Assembly (NCBI RefSeq): GCF_026684035.1
Contig: NZ_CP113361.1
Coordinates: forward strand, 434,001-498,000
Direction of reading: 5' to 3'
Length of the DNA: 64,000 nt
From: Methanogenium organophilum
GTDB lineage: Archaea; Halobacteriota; Methanomicrobia; Methanomicrobiales; Methanomicrobiaceae
The first letter of the stretch is position 1; the number at the start of each line of letters is the position of its first letter. The notes beneath the pieces were generated by a model, which saw nothing but the letters and a program-made list of their open reading frames with translations, did not search any database and was not told where the DNA came from. Below, one piece after another: positions 56,301 to 62,077 of this stretch. The translations under genes and the position numbers were made by a program.

Positions 56301-58202
56301 GACATAAGTGATACTCACTGCACCGCCGCTGTCCTCGGAGTCGCCTGTGGACACTTCATTCCCGGTAAAGACACAATCGTTGATGTTCAGGCCCTGCAGG
56401 TGCGAACCGACCGTCCCCAGCGCCTGAACACCGGCACCGGCGCCGGCATAGGTGTTTCCATAGATGTGTAACCCCTGCAGGGTGGTATTGTCCGCACTGA
56501 TGGTGATGGCAGGTGCGGTTTGTGAGGTGTTCGTCAGAAGCGGCCGGACGGGGGACCCCTCCCACTGCCTGATGGTCACATTTGCCGCATTAATCGTGAA
56601 CCCGCCTTCATAGGTATGACCGTTCATACCCCAGATACGCACGGTGTCGCCATCACTGATCGCAGGAATCTCCAAGACCTCCGAATAGTTCCCGGCGCCG
56701 GAAATGGCAGAGACATTCCAGAGGGTGATCTCCTGCAGGGTGACATCGACAAGTGTAGTCTCATGGTTCACGACCGTTACATCACGGAGTACAGGATTAC
56801 ACCCTGCACGCACAACAGTGACAGTATACTCTCCTCCTGCCGGCTGACCGGTAAAGGTAACGTTGGTCGTCTCTTCCGTGTTAACGCCGTTCACATAGAC
56901 TGTCGCTGAATCCGGAGTGGAATTCACCCGGAGGTCTCCCGAACCCTGTCTCTGAAATATTGGATACTGGAATTTATAGTCGGATACACGCCATACTTTT
57001 GATACATCCTCAGTAGCAGCAATACTGCCTGCAGACCAGTTCAGGCCATTACCAGTTGTTCCGGTAATGAAACCAGAGTCCATGAATCTGGACCGGTTTG
57101 ATTCGTAGATACCAACATCATTATCACCTACAGTATAGCGGTAACAGTTCCCGATAGAACCGCTGCTGTCTCCAACAAGACCACCGTAGCCTGAACCGCC
57201 GGAGACTACCGTTCCGGCTGCAAAACAATCCCACAATGTGGTGTCGGAACCTGCGATAATTATTCCTACAAGACCGCCAACGCTGCTCGCTGATGATGAA
57301 GCCGCATTCACATCACCGGTAGCATAACAGTCAACAAGGGTGCAGGTGCCTGATGAATGACCTACTTCACCGGCGAACCCGCCAACACTGCTGCCGGAAG
57401 CAGTAACATCTCCCATTGCATAGCAGTTCACCATGTTGCTGTTATAGGCCCAGCCGGCAAAACCTCCTATGGAATTACTGGAAGAAGAAGAGGAGCTGAC
57501 ATCGCCCGTCGCATAACAGTTCAGGAAATTACAACTTCCGGGCCTTCCGACAAGACCGCCAATTTCACTTCCGCCGGTAACATCGACATCCGCAGAGCAG
57601 TTTGTCAAAGTACCGCTATTGATATATCCTACGAGGCCGCCAAGTTGATTCGCTCCTGTTATACTACCGCTTACAGAACAATTTGTTATGGTGATTTGTC
57701 CGGCATACCCGGCAAGAACACCGATATATGAATATATTCCTCCCGTTACACCCTCCGGACCAGTTTCGATTCTCAGGTCCTTAATTTCTACACCGGACCC
57801 AACGTAGCCAAAGAGACCGGCATAATTGCCGTCCCTGGCCATCGTGAAATTGCTGATGGTATACCCCTGACCGTCAAAATTTCCGGTGAAATAATACCCA
57901 GATGTGGAGTTCCCAATCGTCTCAGTGGGACTGCTCGCAAGGGCAATATCATTCGTCAGGATGAAATACGTACCACTGACCCAGTTCGCGGAATCGGTTG
58001 AAAGATCTATGAGATCATCTTCTGTACTGATTTTGTAAGGATCATCCGACGTTCCGCTGCCACCGCTGTACGCGGCGGCCGGCATTACCAGTAATAGACA
58101 AAAAATGAGCATTCCAAGAATAATTATACGAAATATTGACCAATTATTGCATAAATCATTTAAATCTATAAATATTTTTCTCAAACGGGGGTTTAGAGAC
58201 AT
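47382..58202 (-). CDS. Giant multidomain surface protein (GLUG, beta-helix, 19 PEGA, PKD, cohesin-like)
   Basis: 3606 residues. A signal sequence (about 1-45) is followed by GLUG repeats (about 46-415), one PEGA, a right-handed beta-helix (about 520-840, repeats like TFSGNTA-FGGGVSFYGSD), three PEGA (about 967-1165), a second GLUG region (about 1168-1535), fifteen PEGA (about 1547-2610), PKD, two cohesin-like domains (about 2704-2970, VTELTFTLAYDPALVTVDD), a further beta domain, two PKD (about 3200-3360), a Pro/Thr linker, a ZU5-like domain and one anchoring helix (about 3577-3600) with a basic tail. Parts of the PEGA array repeat almost exactly at DNA level every 210 bp. It is probably an adhesin or stalk-like surface protein. 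A leaderless start at 58202 fits the TATA box; a later Met (58112) is possible. Confidence 0.9.
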   Translation of the reverse strand: MSLNPRLRKIFIDLNDLCNNWSIFRIIILGMLIFCLLLVMPAAAYSGGSGTSDDPYKISTEDDLIDLSTDSANWVSGTYFILTNDIALASSPTETIGNSTSGYYFTGNFDGQGYTISNFTMARDGNYAGLFGYVGSGVEIKDLRIETGPEGVTGGIYSYIGVLAGYAGQITITNCSVSGSITGANQLGGLVGYINSGTLTNCSADVDVTGGSEIGGLVGRPGSCNFLNCYATGDVSSSSSSSNSIGGFAGWAYNSNMVNCYAMGDVTASGSSVGGFAGEVGHSSGTCTLVDCYATGDVNAASSSASSVGGLVGIIIAGSDTTLWDCFAAGTVVSGGSGYGGLVGDSSGSIGNCYRYTVGDNDVGIYESNRSRFMDSGFITGTTGNGLNWSAGSIAATEDVSKVWRVSDYKFQYPIFQRQGSGDLRVNSTPDSATVYVNGVNTEETTNVTFTGQPAGGEYTVTVVRAGCNPVLRDVTVVNHETTLVDVTLQEITLWNVSAISGAGNYSEVLEIPAISDGDTVRIWGMNGHTYEGGFTINAANVTIRQWEGSPVRPLLTNTSQTAPAITISADNTTLQGLHIYGNTYAGAGAGVQALGTVGSHLQGLNINDCVFTGNEVSTGDSEDSGGAVSITYVDDSSITDTTFSGNTAGTFGGGVSFYGSDDAAVTDVTFTNNNANYGGGCYFEQSDSPQITGTTYTENTANDNGGGCYFISSSFADIQDTTFTRNTGTVGGGSQFYNSGSAEIANTEYTDNTATNYGGGSCFTGSANAVITGSTFSGNTATNRGGACYFSNSDNAVITDTTYTGNTAATEGGGCYLVSGSDDAAFTDISAEDSSGDDFSVQADCTGVTFTNLTFRKDVDTSVSFTFAGAMQISGVTGTPLAAPSGYANISHFVNVTAPNWMLLNISYRDDDVAAVNASELSMWHTNDDTWGEVAGTNGVNTAEKYVYARLEGLSTSQTIAPLANVTGTLQINTTPSEGWIWIDGVNRSVQTNATVGGIAPDIDHNVTVVLDKYYTALNESVNVSRYETTDVFFALSHETGGLQINSTPAGASIYLNNSLSGVTNTSLSDLDTGTYNVTVVLDDYETAVNESVTVTNNETTLVTFDLLHHTGNLRINSTPSGATIYLNGTASGVTNTTLSGVDTGTYNVTVERTGLAPLSRNVILSAGETKEELFAFPRYSGGNGTAESPYWINTSSDIEELVTFSEDWTGKHFAVGSDICLSSGQPSGPIGNSTLPFAGTFDGNGYTITNLTIAQSGIDSVGLFGRAGAGAVIVDVSVETTDDGVRGNNHVGVLVGQNDAGSRISGCHAAGTVFGVMNTGGLVGYNPGTIENCSATTGVTGSDKHAGGLVGQNCGSISVSYATGDAYAPSYANGGLVGWNNDGDIINCYATGDASGDAYDVGGLAGTNENGGTIVNCYATGNATAAIGDAGGLVGLNRYSAAITNSFATGTAVAAVVGTAGGFLGHNDAASYTNCYRATAGGSGLGILVPDTTQFRDYDFLTGAEGSGLAWSAGIISTEADSSKIWKVFTYKGQYPIFQSQPFGTGTISVTSTPDGASVTLNGVDTVQVTDTTFPDMPEGIYNVTVVLDDYETAVNESVTVTNNATTLVTFDLVHQTGDLQIYSTPSGASIYLDGVLNASVTNTMLSGLDTGNYNVTVVKDGYDTQMETVTVIKDSTEWVSFTLVQQVGTLQVNSTPTNASISLNEVSTGEFTNFTFTEKPVGVYNVTVVKDGYDTQTETVNLTKDATELVDFTLVQQVGTLQVNSTPTNASIYLNDVATGEFTNFTFTEKPVGEYNVTVVMDGYDSQTETVTLTKDATERVSFTLVQQVGTLQVYSTPSNASIYLNDVETGDFTNFTFTDKPVGEYNVTVVKDGYDTQTETVTLTKDSAEWVSFTLVQQFGTLQVNSTPSNASIYLNEVSTGEFTNYTFENKPVGEYNVTVVKDGYDSQTEMVNLTKDSTELVEFTLTGQTGTLQINSTPTNASIYLNDVDTGYFTNFTFTDKPAGIYNVTVVKGGYDTQTEMVNLTKDATELVDFTLVQQVGTLQVNSTPTNASIYLNDVATGDFTNFTFTDKPAGVYNVTVVKDGYDTQTETVTLTKDATELVEFTLVGQTGTLQVNSTPTNASIYLNDVATGDFTNFTFENKPVGEYNVTVVKDGYDTQTETVTLTKDVTELVEFTLVGQTGTLQVNSTPTNASIYLNDVATGDFTNFTFENKPVGEYNVTVVKDGYDTQTETVTLTKDATELVEFTLVGQTGTLQVTSTPTNASIYLNDVATGDFTNFTFENKPVGEYNVTVVKDGYDSQTETVTLTKDATELIEFTLVGQTGTLQVNSTPTNASIYLNNASTGELTNFTFTDKPVGEYNVTVVRDGYDSQTETVTLTKDATELVEFTLVGQTGTLQVNSTPSGARISLNGTDTGVLTNFTFADQPVGTYNVTVEKDGYAPATGIATVTTGTIETVDFTLVSHPGSIRVTSSPANATIWLDGENTGRLTNTTITGIAAGTHTFTVEKDGYLRPTNRSVTVVPDETSEVFFSLTQESGAIHVTSSPDNAWIWLDGCNTTFLTNTTLPDIPVGSHTVTVGKSGYTPVPAQTIEVTLDATSEATFTLTPVGTAPVASFTAAPRTGDAPLQVTFTNTSTGGPETWNWSFGDGTTSSDTDPVHTYEEEGTYTVTLTVASEYGEDTLTREDYICVSSTPAVTLTAPEGRLPANESAGFLVSASGLDNVTELTFTLAYDPALVTVDDAAPAPLTEDAVFEATIDNTGGVVTIAITDDTGITSDDTAAVANLTFRSAPEIEGLRQTASLTITDASVYAAGCPCPVVLEDGAIAVEARTSVDAPSGALPVESSRYLTVTAGGLNEVTTLSFIMEFNRTVMSVMDIRANATIPGLVVSSDVRNENGWLQVTAAAPDAITSEDAVSLIDMQVHSNGLPCECELRLINPQWTRTNATYRFDDMRPGWIIITPEQTALNDTLPVTVANMTFDDATQQVSINLTGNHNATITDDNTTILVHNPGIDITIHTSGLENRSSDWTGNCTGASIGNITNAVNLSGDVGAVNTGISANISGSLSGLTDPDTRLDVTITRGAVNETMGRLFQLGVQGEMGAELEEVAYTMEINKSAFGGINVSDAVIVMSASAAYVDAWGGADTFTVLSLSHDGVVSHLATTYTYADGIYTFTALSPDGFSYKALVAYSVNEAPVAKFSATPLTGNALLMVQFYDYSEGHPETWSWDFGDGTTSSEQNPVHTYTAVGTYDVALTITNPAGDNRAEEADYITVTNPMTVDFTATPVAGYPPLMVTFTDLTTGSPTAWLWDFGDGATSTEQHPVHTYQCIGFYTVSLTATNAYGALIMEKARYIGVTSQTSGDGDDTPTPAITPTPTPVPATAVPTAEPTVVSTPAMTNPDEFIETAQLPVGPSGAVERTVTIWADDITGYLTIDAGVTARGVSGILQENISIVAVPVTTIPASGVFDAIERPVSLYAYDCMPDGVTFTPPITLTFTLSEDEWALYGDEAETAWFNTTSGAWERIAGVPDADERTITIQVSHFSTYALFAETVPAVPVPDVTLTPAESSDGPALWPWGILIAAVVVAGGILSISRRRENKD
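51100..53160 (-). repeat. Tandem 210-bp PEGA-coding repeats
   Basis: About ten head-to-tail units of roughly 210 bp inside the giant surface gene. Adjacent units near 51540-51640 and 51750-51850 are virtually identical, including silent positions, which points to recent duplication or gene conversion. Confidence 0.85.
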
Positions 58203-58227
58203 TAAATCGTATTTTTACAGACCACAC

Positions 58228-58237
58228 ATATATATAT
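58228..58237 (-). promoter_or_regulatory. TATA box of the giant surface gene
   Basis: ATATATATAT lies centred about 31 bp before the ATG at 58202, with no ribosome site between, so a leaderless mRNA is likely. Confidence 0.55.
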
Positions 58238-58657
58238 TTGCAAATAATACTCTCATAAAAAGTGTGGGTTAATATACCACCATTACAAAAAAGGGACGCC
58301 GGGATATCTGCAATCTGGCCGGGGGTTTCCCGGCACGCTGGTTTTCCGGTTGAACTACCGGAACAGTTGTTCAGGATATTGGGGATATCCATTTCAACGG
58401 ATCTTCCCGTACCAATACCAGAACAATCATCTCTTCTGCCCGAAGAGAGATACGAAAAAAATGTTCCACCCCCTAATGGAGGCGGGCGGGGCAAGAGGTA
58501 GTGTAGATGGGGATTTTTTCCTGCCCTGCCGATAATGCCGGTCCGCAAGACACCGGCCCTGTAGTGTGTGTGGTCTGGGGGGGCCGGGTGTCTTCGGATC
58601 GCTATTCTGAGAGTGTATATATATTGATGGGATTGATGGAACTGAGGGGGAAAGGTG

Positions 58658-58696
58658 CCACTCACCCCCGGTCCTGGTGACACAGGGGGTGAGTGG
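58658..58696 (-). terminator. Strong hairpin downstream of the first small exported protein gene
   Basis: CCACTCACCCCC and GGGGGTGAGTGG form a perfect 12-bp stem with a 15-base loop, 42-80 bp after the stop at 58738 on the minus strand. It may end transcription or protect the 3' end; no long T-run follows. Confidence 0.6.
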
Positions 58697-58737
58697 AATG
58701 TTCTGGTCTCTACGATTTCCGAAACGTTCGGCGGTTT

Positions 58738-59205
58738 TTACTCAGTGGAAGGGCCGCCATGATGGAGGCCGGTGCCGGCATCAGCGGGCCGGTTTGCCTC
58801 CATGAATGCACGGACAGCTTCATGGTCACCGTTCTCAAGTGCGGTCTCAAGTTCGGTCGTGTCAACGCCGTTTGCCTGCATTTCCGTAATCATCTGCTGC
58901 ATGCGTTCTTCGTTCATTGCATGCCTCTGCCCTTCGCCCATTTCAGGAGCATCTGTGGGACGGTTCTCCTGAAGGAATGCTCGAACAGCCTCACGGTCAC
59001 CGTTCTCAAGTGCGGTCTCAAGTTCGGTTGTCTCAATACCGTTTGCCTGCATCTTTTCAAGGGCGAACTGTGATATCGTGCCGTTCTTCATCATGCCCCT
59101 CTGTCCGGATTCGTCATCCGTGGCAAGTGGTGATGCCATGGCGGCGCAGACACAGAGCACGGCAAGGCCGGCCAGTGCACATACAAGTTTGGTACCCGTC
59201 TTCAT
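58738..59205 (-). CDS. Small exported protein with two ENGD-type repeats (paralogue 1)
   Basis: 155 residues from the ATG at 59205, chosen because a perfect GGAGGTGA ribosome site lies just upstream. A signal peptide (MKTGTKLVCALAGLAVLCVC) precedes two copies of a 35-residue unit: MQANGIETTELETALENGDR EAVRAFLQENRP and MQANGVDTTELETALENGDH EAVRAFMEANRP. The unit looks like two short helices with a Gly-Asp turn. I do not recognise the family. Two paralogues lie upstream in the same orientation, and a promoter element shared with them lies at 59285-59335. The C-terminus is His/Gly-rich (GTGLHHGGPSTE). Confidence 0.75.
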   Translation of the reverse strand: MKTGTKLVCALAGLAVLCVCAAMASPLATDDESGQRGMMKNGTISQFALEKMQANGIETTELETALENGDREAVRAFLQENRPTDAPEMGEGQRHAMNEERMQQMITEMQANGVDTTELETALENGDHEAVRAFMEANRPADAGTGLHHGGPSTE

Positions 59206-59785
59206 TTTCACCTCCGGTTTTTTCGAGTCCGGGCAGGGGGTGGAACCCTCCCCGGTCCTCTGATCATAGAGTTCACCCCGAGAGGGATAAATGCATAAAA
59301 TGGAGGAGAGAGAACGATGCAACCACGAGGTTGCACACTGGTCATATGCGATACCAACAACCCCCGTTGCCCGATCCGCTCGGGACAGCACAGAAGGTGT
59401 TTCCAGGCGTATGTTCAGGATTTCCAAACGATACCATATACAACCGTTGTGACGGTTTCCCCGAATCATGAACAGGAATCGCGGCAAATACAATGCCGGC
59501 CCATCCGGACCCTGTATGAACAGGTACCGGAATCAGGAATGTTCTCTCCTCTCTGTGCTGCGGGTATGCGACAGCAACAGAGAATCATCTTCTCAGAAAA
59601 TTCAACAAAAAGGGAAAGAAAAATGGGATCTGGTATGCACCGTTCCCGGTTGTGTTTCAGGTCCGGTGCTCTCCCAGCCTGCAGGGCCTGTGACTACCGG
59701 AACCGAACCGGTAAACCCCCCGCCTTTCGCTGGCGACAACGGGGTTTATCCATCGGATCCTGGCATTCACAAACCGATTCAGCAC
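59206..59785. other. Gap between paralogues 1 and 2
   Basis: Holds the promoter element of paralogue 1 (59285-59335). In the rest I see no gene; two long plus-strand frames across it run antisense to paralogue 2 and are rejected. Confidence 0.5.
59285..59335 (-). promoter_or_regulatory. Dyad-TATA element of paralogue 1
   Basis: Read on the minus strand: a perfect dyad TGCAACC-ACGA-GGTTGCA (59318-59335), about 15 bp, then a TATA-like box within CCATTTTATGCATTTATCC (59285-59303). The same arrangement precedes paralogues 2 and 3 and one orphan position. Confidence 0.65.
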
Positions 59786-60217
59786 CTACTGTTCTGCGGG
59801 AGGCTCTCCATCCGGTCGTTCTCGGGGACCGCCGCCTTCTGGCATATCTGCGGCCATGTTCTCCTGCAAAAAGGCGAGAACAGTATCCATATCACCGTTT
59901 TCAAGGGCCAGTTCAGCCTCTGTGGTGTCGACGCCATTCTCCTGCAGCATCTGAAGCATCTCCAGGGCATGTTCACTGTCCATCTCCGGTGTGCCATCCG
60001 GTGGCATGTCATCCCGGACAGAGCCATTCTCCATCGTGTTCATCACAGGTGCATCATCAGGCATCTCTTCATCAGGGAAAGGAGCAGCGCTCCCGGTTTC
60101 TGCAACAGGTGTTGGTGTCTCTCCTCCTGCTGTTTCAGTCGTAGTGCACCCTGCCGCATAGATACAGAGCACAACAAGCCCGGCTACTACAATAATCATT
60201 TTTTTACTCTTATCCAT
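59786..60217 (-). CDS. Small lipoprotein with one ENGD-type unit (paralogue 2)
   Basis: 143 residues. The signal peptide (KKMIIVVAGLVVLCIYAAGC) ends in a lipobox, so the protein should be lipid-anchored outside. After an acidic, Met- and Pro-rich linker comes one repeat unit: LQENGVDTTEAELALENGDM followed by DTVLAFLQENM. The GGAGAC ribosome site before the ATG at 60217 supports the start. It differs from paralogue 1 in the lipobox and in having a single unit. Confidence 0.72.
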   Translation of the reverse strand: MDKSKKMIIVVAGLVVLCIYAAGCTTTETAGGETPTPVAETGSAAPFPDEEMPDDAPVMNTMENGSVRDDMPPDGTPEMDSEHALEMLQMLQENGVDTTEAELALENGDMDTVLAFLQENMAADMPEGGGPRERPDGEPPAEQ

Positions 60218-60293
60218 TCGATGTCTCCTTTCAGGTTTCCGGTCCGGGCATGCACTGAACCTTTGCCCTCATATACCAGTCCGCATACCGCGT

Positions 60294-60343
60294 GATAAAT
60301 GCGGAGAATAGCAGGGATTCTGTGTATTAACCGCGGGGTTGCA
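60294..60343 (-). promoter_or_regulatory. Dyad-TATA element of paralogue 2 (diverged)
   Basis: GATAAATGCGGAG (60294-60306) corresponds to the TATA part. The dyad core AACC-GCGG-GGTT (60329-60340) keeps the spacing of the other copies and has the GGTTGCA arm, while the other arm is diverged. Confidence 0.5.
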
Positions 60344-60473
60344 TGACAAAACCCCCGATAGCCGGATTCCGGCCGGGAGTCACCGGGGGGAACGGCTTTT
60401 CCTGCTGAAACGGATGCAAACCGCACCACCATGTGCGGTGATAAAAACGCCCCGGAACCGTGGTGTGAACCGC

Positions 60474-60794
60474 TTATTCCGAAGATGAATCCGGGGACGC
60501 CGGTCCGGGGAATACATCCCCGTGATGAGACCCTGCGCCTGCACCGGTGGGCCGGATCTTTTGGAAGAATGCATGGATGGCAGGCAGATCGCCATTCTCA
60601 ATAGCCGCCTCGAGTTCAGTGGTGTCGATGCCGTTTTCCGCAAGCATCCGGAGGGGAGACGGCATCATACCCCTCTTTTGTTCCATGCCATCCCGCTCTG
60701 TGCGGTCCCCCGTCGGGAGCCCTGCCGTAGCAGAAATGCAGACGGAGGGCACAACAGGGCCGTCCGGTGCCTGTTCATGGGGAATATTCTTCAT
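60474..60794 (-). CDS. Paralogue 3 of the small exported family, signal peptide decayed
   Basis: 106 residues from the ATG at 60794. One repeat unit is intact: LAENGIDTTELEAAIENGDL PAIHAFFQKIRP, followed by GTGAGSHHG, as in paralogue 1. The N-terminus aligns in frame with the signal peptide of paralogue 1, but Pro and Asp now replace core hydrophobic residues (APDGPVVPSVCISATAG against ALAGLAVLCVCAAMA), so export is doubtful. Probably a decaying copy or a cytoplasmic variant. A promoter element lies at 60890-60941. Confidence 0.55.
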   Translation of the reverse strand: MKNIPHEQAPDGPVVPSVCISATAGLPTGDRTERDGMEQKRGMMPSPLRMLAENGIDTTELEAAIENGDLPAIHAFFQKIRPTGAGAGSHHGDVFPGPASPDSSSE

Positions 60795-60889
60795 CTGTTT
60801 CTCTCACATCTCCTGTCTTCTCAGGGCAGGGGTCAGGACAAAGAGTGCCATACCTTCCCGGACCTCTTAACAGATGATTCTCCGGAGAA

Positions 60890-60941
60890 GGATAAATGCA
60901 TAAAATCGGAGGGATGGCATGATGCAACCATACAGTTGCAT
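60890..60941 (-). promoter_or_regulatory. Dyad-TATA element of paralogue 3
   Basis: TGCAACC-ATAC-AGTTGCA (60923-60940; outer arms ATGCAAC/GTTGCAT are perfect) followed on the minus strand by a TATA-like box within GGATAAATGCATAAAAT (60890-60906, plus-strand reading). Nearly the same as the element of paralogue 1. Confidence 0.65.
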
Positions 60942-60959
60942 GGTGGCCGTCCCTGTCGT

Positions 60960-61107
60960 TCACTCCGCCCGGAGTGCCTCAATCGGATCGAGTTTCGATA
61001 CCTGCCCCGATAATGCCGATGAACCCCGCTTCATATACAAAATTCCGCAGGATTTCGCCATTCTGCGTTCCAATACTGCGGAAAATGCCGATCTCATGTA
61101 TCCGTTC
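60960..61107 (-). pseudogene. Remnant of an ABC permease 3' end
   Basis: The stretch 60960-60999 matches 62078-62117 (the last codons and stop of the permease at 62078-63298), and 60999-61107 matches about 62281-62390 of the same gene. The two parts join at a shared CGAT, so about 164 bp is missing; this is not a multiple of three and breaks the frame. It lies directly under an orphan dyad-TATA element (61138-61191). Confidence 0.75.
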
Positions 61108-61137
61108 CGGGCTTTTTGCTCATAGATCTATGCAGAC

Positions 61138-61191
61138 GGATATACATGCATAAAATGGAAGAGACAGGACCGATGGAACCACAGGGCTGCA
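61138..61191 (-). promoter_or_regulatory. Orphan dyad-TATA element
   Basis: TACATGCATAAAATGGA (61143-61159) is the TATA part and TGGAACC-ACAG-GGCTGCA (61174-61191) a diverged dyad with the same spacing. No intact small protein gene follows; only the permease remnant does. Confidence 0.5.
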
Positions 61192-61266
61192 CGATGATCG
61201 CATCCGGATGGAGAGACCAGACACGGAGAACGATAATATTCCGGATTTGATGCACCAAAAACCATT

Positions 61267-61494
61267 TCACAAGAGTTTGTCCAGCTCTTCGACCGTCAGG
61301 TGAGCCTGTTTTAATATATGAGACAATGTTGAACGTTTGATTGGTTTATGTGCAGGGATGGTCAGTTTCAGGGTTTCTGCCTGCATGTGTTTTTGCATGC
61401 GGATATGACTGCCCTTCTGACGAACAACAACCCAGCCATCTCGTTGAAGAGCATTGATGAGCGCACCATAATTGATGCCGGGAATTTTTGTCAT
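61267..61494 (-). CDS. hicA: HicA-type toxin (mRNA interferase)
   Basis: 75 residues with the HicA double-stranded-RNA-binding-like fold. The N-terminal LINALQRDGWVVVRQKGSHI carries the catalytic His (H30) in the Gly-Ser-His context, and LTIPAHKPIKRSTLSHILKQ is the typical second half. HicA cleaves mRNA when its antitoxin is lost. It starts 4 bp inside the end of hicB, so the antitoxin gene comes first in the transcript, an arrangement found in some systems. Confidence 0.9.
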   Translation of the reverse strand: MTKIPGINYGALINALQRDGWVVVRQKGSHIRMQKHMQAETLKLTIPAHKPIKRSTLSHILKQAHLTVEELDKLL

Positions 61495-61694
61495 ATCGCA
61501 ATCTCAACCTGTTCGGCGGCATCACTGAAAATCCCGTCATCTTCAATTGGCTCCAGATAGAGATCAATCGCTTCCCTGATATTGCGCAAGGCTTCTTCAC
61601 GTGTATCCCCCTCACTGATACAACCAGGAAGTGCCGGTACAAATACGGTATACCCCCCTTCAACACTGGGTTCAAGAATGACACGTAATTTCAT
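61491..61694 (-). CDS. hicB: HicB-type antitoxin
   Basis: 67 residues, the short form. VILEPSVEGGYTVFVPALPG and CISEGDTREEALRNIREAID are the partial RNase H-like HicB core; no C-terminal DNA-binding domain is present, so autoregulation would need another factor or an atypical mode. A GGGGGAG ribosome site and a palindromic TATA-like box lie upstream. Coupled to hicA by a 4-bp overlap. Confidence 0.92.
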   Translation of the reverse strand: MKLRVILEPSVEGGYTVFVPALPGCISEGDTREEALRNIREAIDLYLEPIEDDGIFSDAAEQVEIAI

Positions 61695-61718
61695 AGAATT
61701 ATTTCTCCCCCTATGACC

Positions 61719-61728
61719 ACTTTAAAGT
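61719..61728 (-). promoter_or_regulatory. Palindromic TATA-like box of hicBA
   Basis: ACTTTAAAGT, a perfect 10-bp palindrome centred about 29 bp before the hicB ATG. Confidence 0.4.
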
Positions 61729-62077
61729 ACGGTTCAGCACCGCAGCCTTCGGGCCGGTCACCTGACAATACCTATTTGCCGACTGCATCTGCATTGGAAC
61801 CCAATCGTAGACACACTGAATAACAATCCAGAAAAAAGAACCCGCAATCAGGATCTCAAGAGAAGGATTCTTGCGTTGCATACAACATCAAGCGCCTCCG
61901 CAAATCGAAAGGAGGCACATCGGGACCACATCAACCATTATTCTCTGACGATGCGGGAAATCAGGGAACAAACCGCTCTATGATAGGAGCTATACCTTCG
62001 AGAAGTTCAAGGAGGAAAAACTGAAATAACGGGAAGGTATGCCGTCAGTGAGACAGAAAAAATGGCATGGGGTGTTT
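61729..62077. other. Gene-free gap between hicBA and the ABC permease
   Basis: 349 bp. One plus-strand frame reads VAYNIKRLRK (61875-61904), which resembles the end of some transposases, but the match is too short to call. No inverted repeat bounds it. Confidence 0.4.

Larger units (their letters stand above)
58203..58737. other. Gap between the giant gene and the small exported protein genes
   Basis: 535 bp with the TATA box of the giant gene at one end and the hairpin at 58658-58696 at the other. The open frames here have no support. Confidence 0.5.

Noticed and set aside
58156-58683. Minus-strand frame of 175 codons upstream of the giant gene
   Set aside because: Overlaps the TATA box and start of the giant gene and ends within it in another frame.
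59317-60295. Two plus-strand frames of 275 codons across the small exported protein genes
   Set aside because: They run antisense to paralogue 2, which has a lipobox, a ribosome site and paralogues; the plus frames have none.
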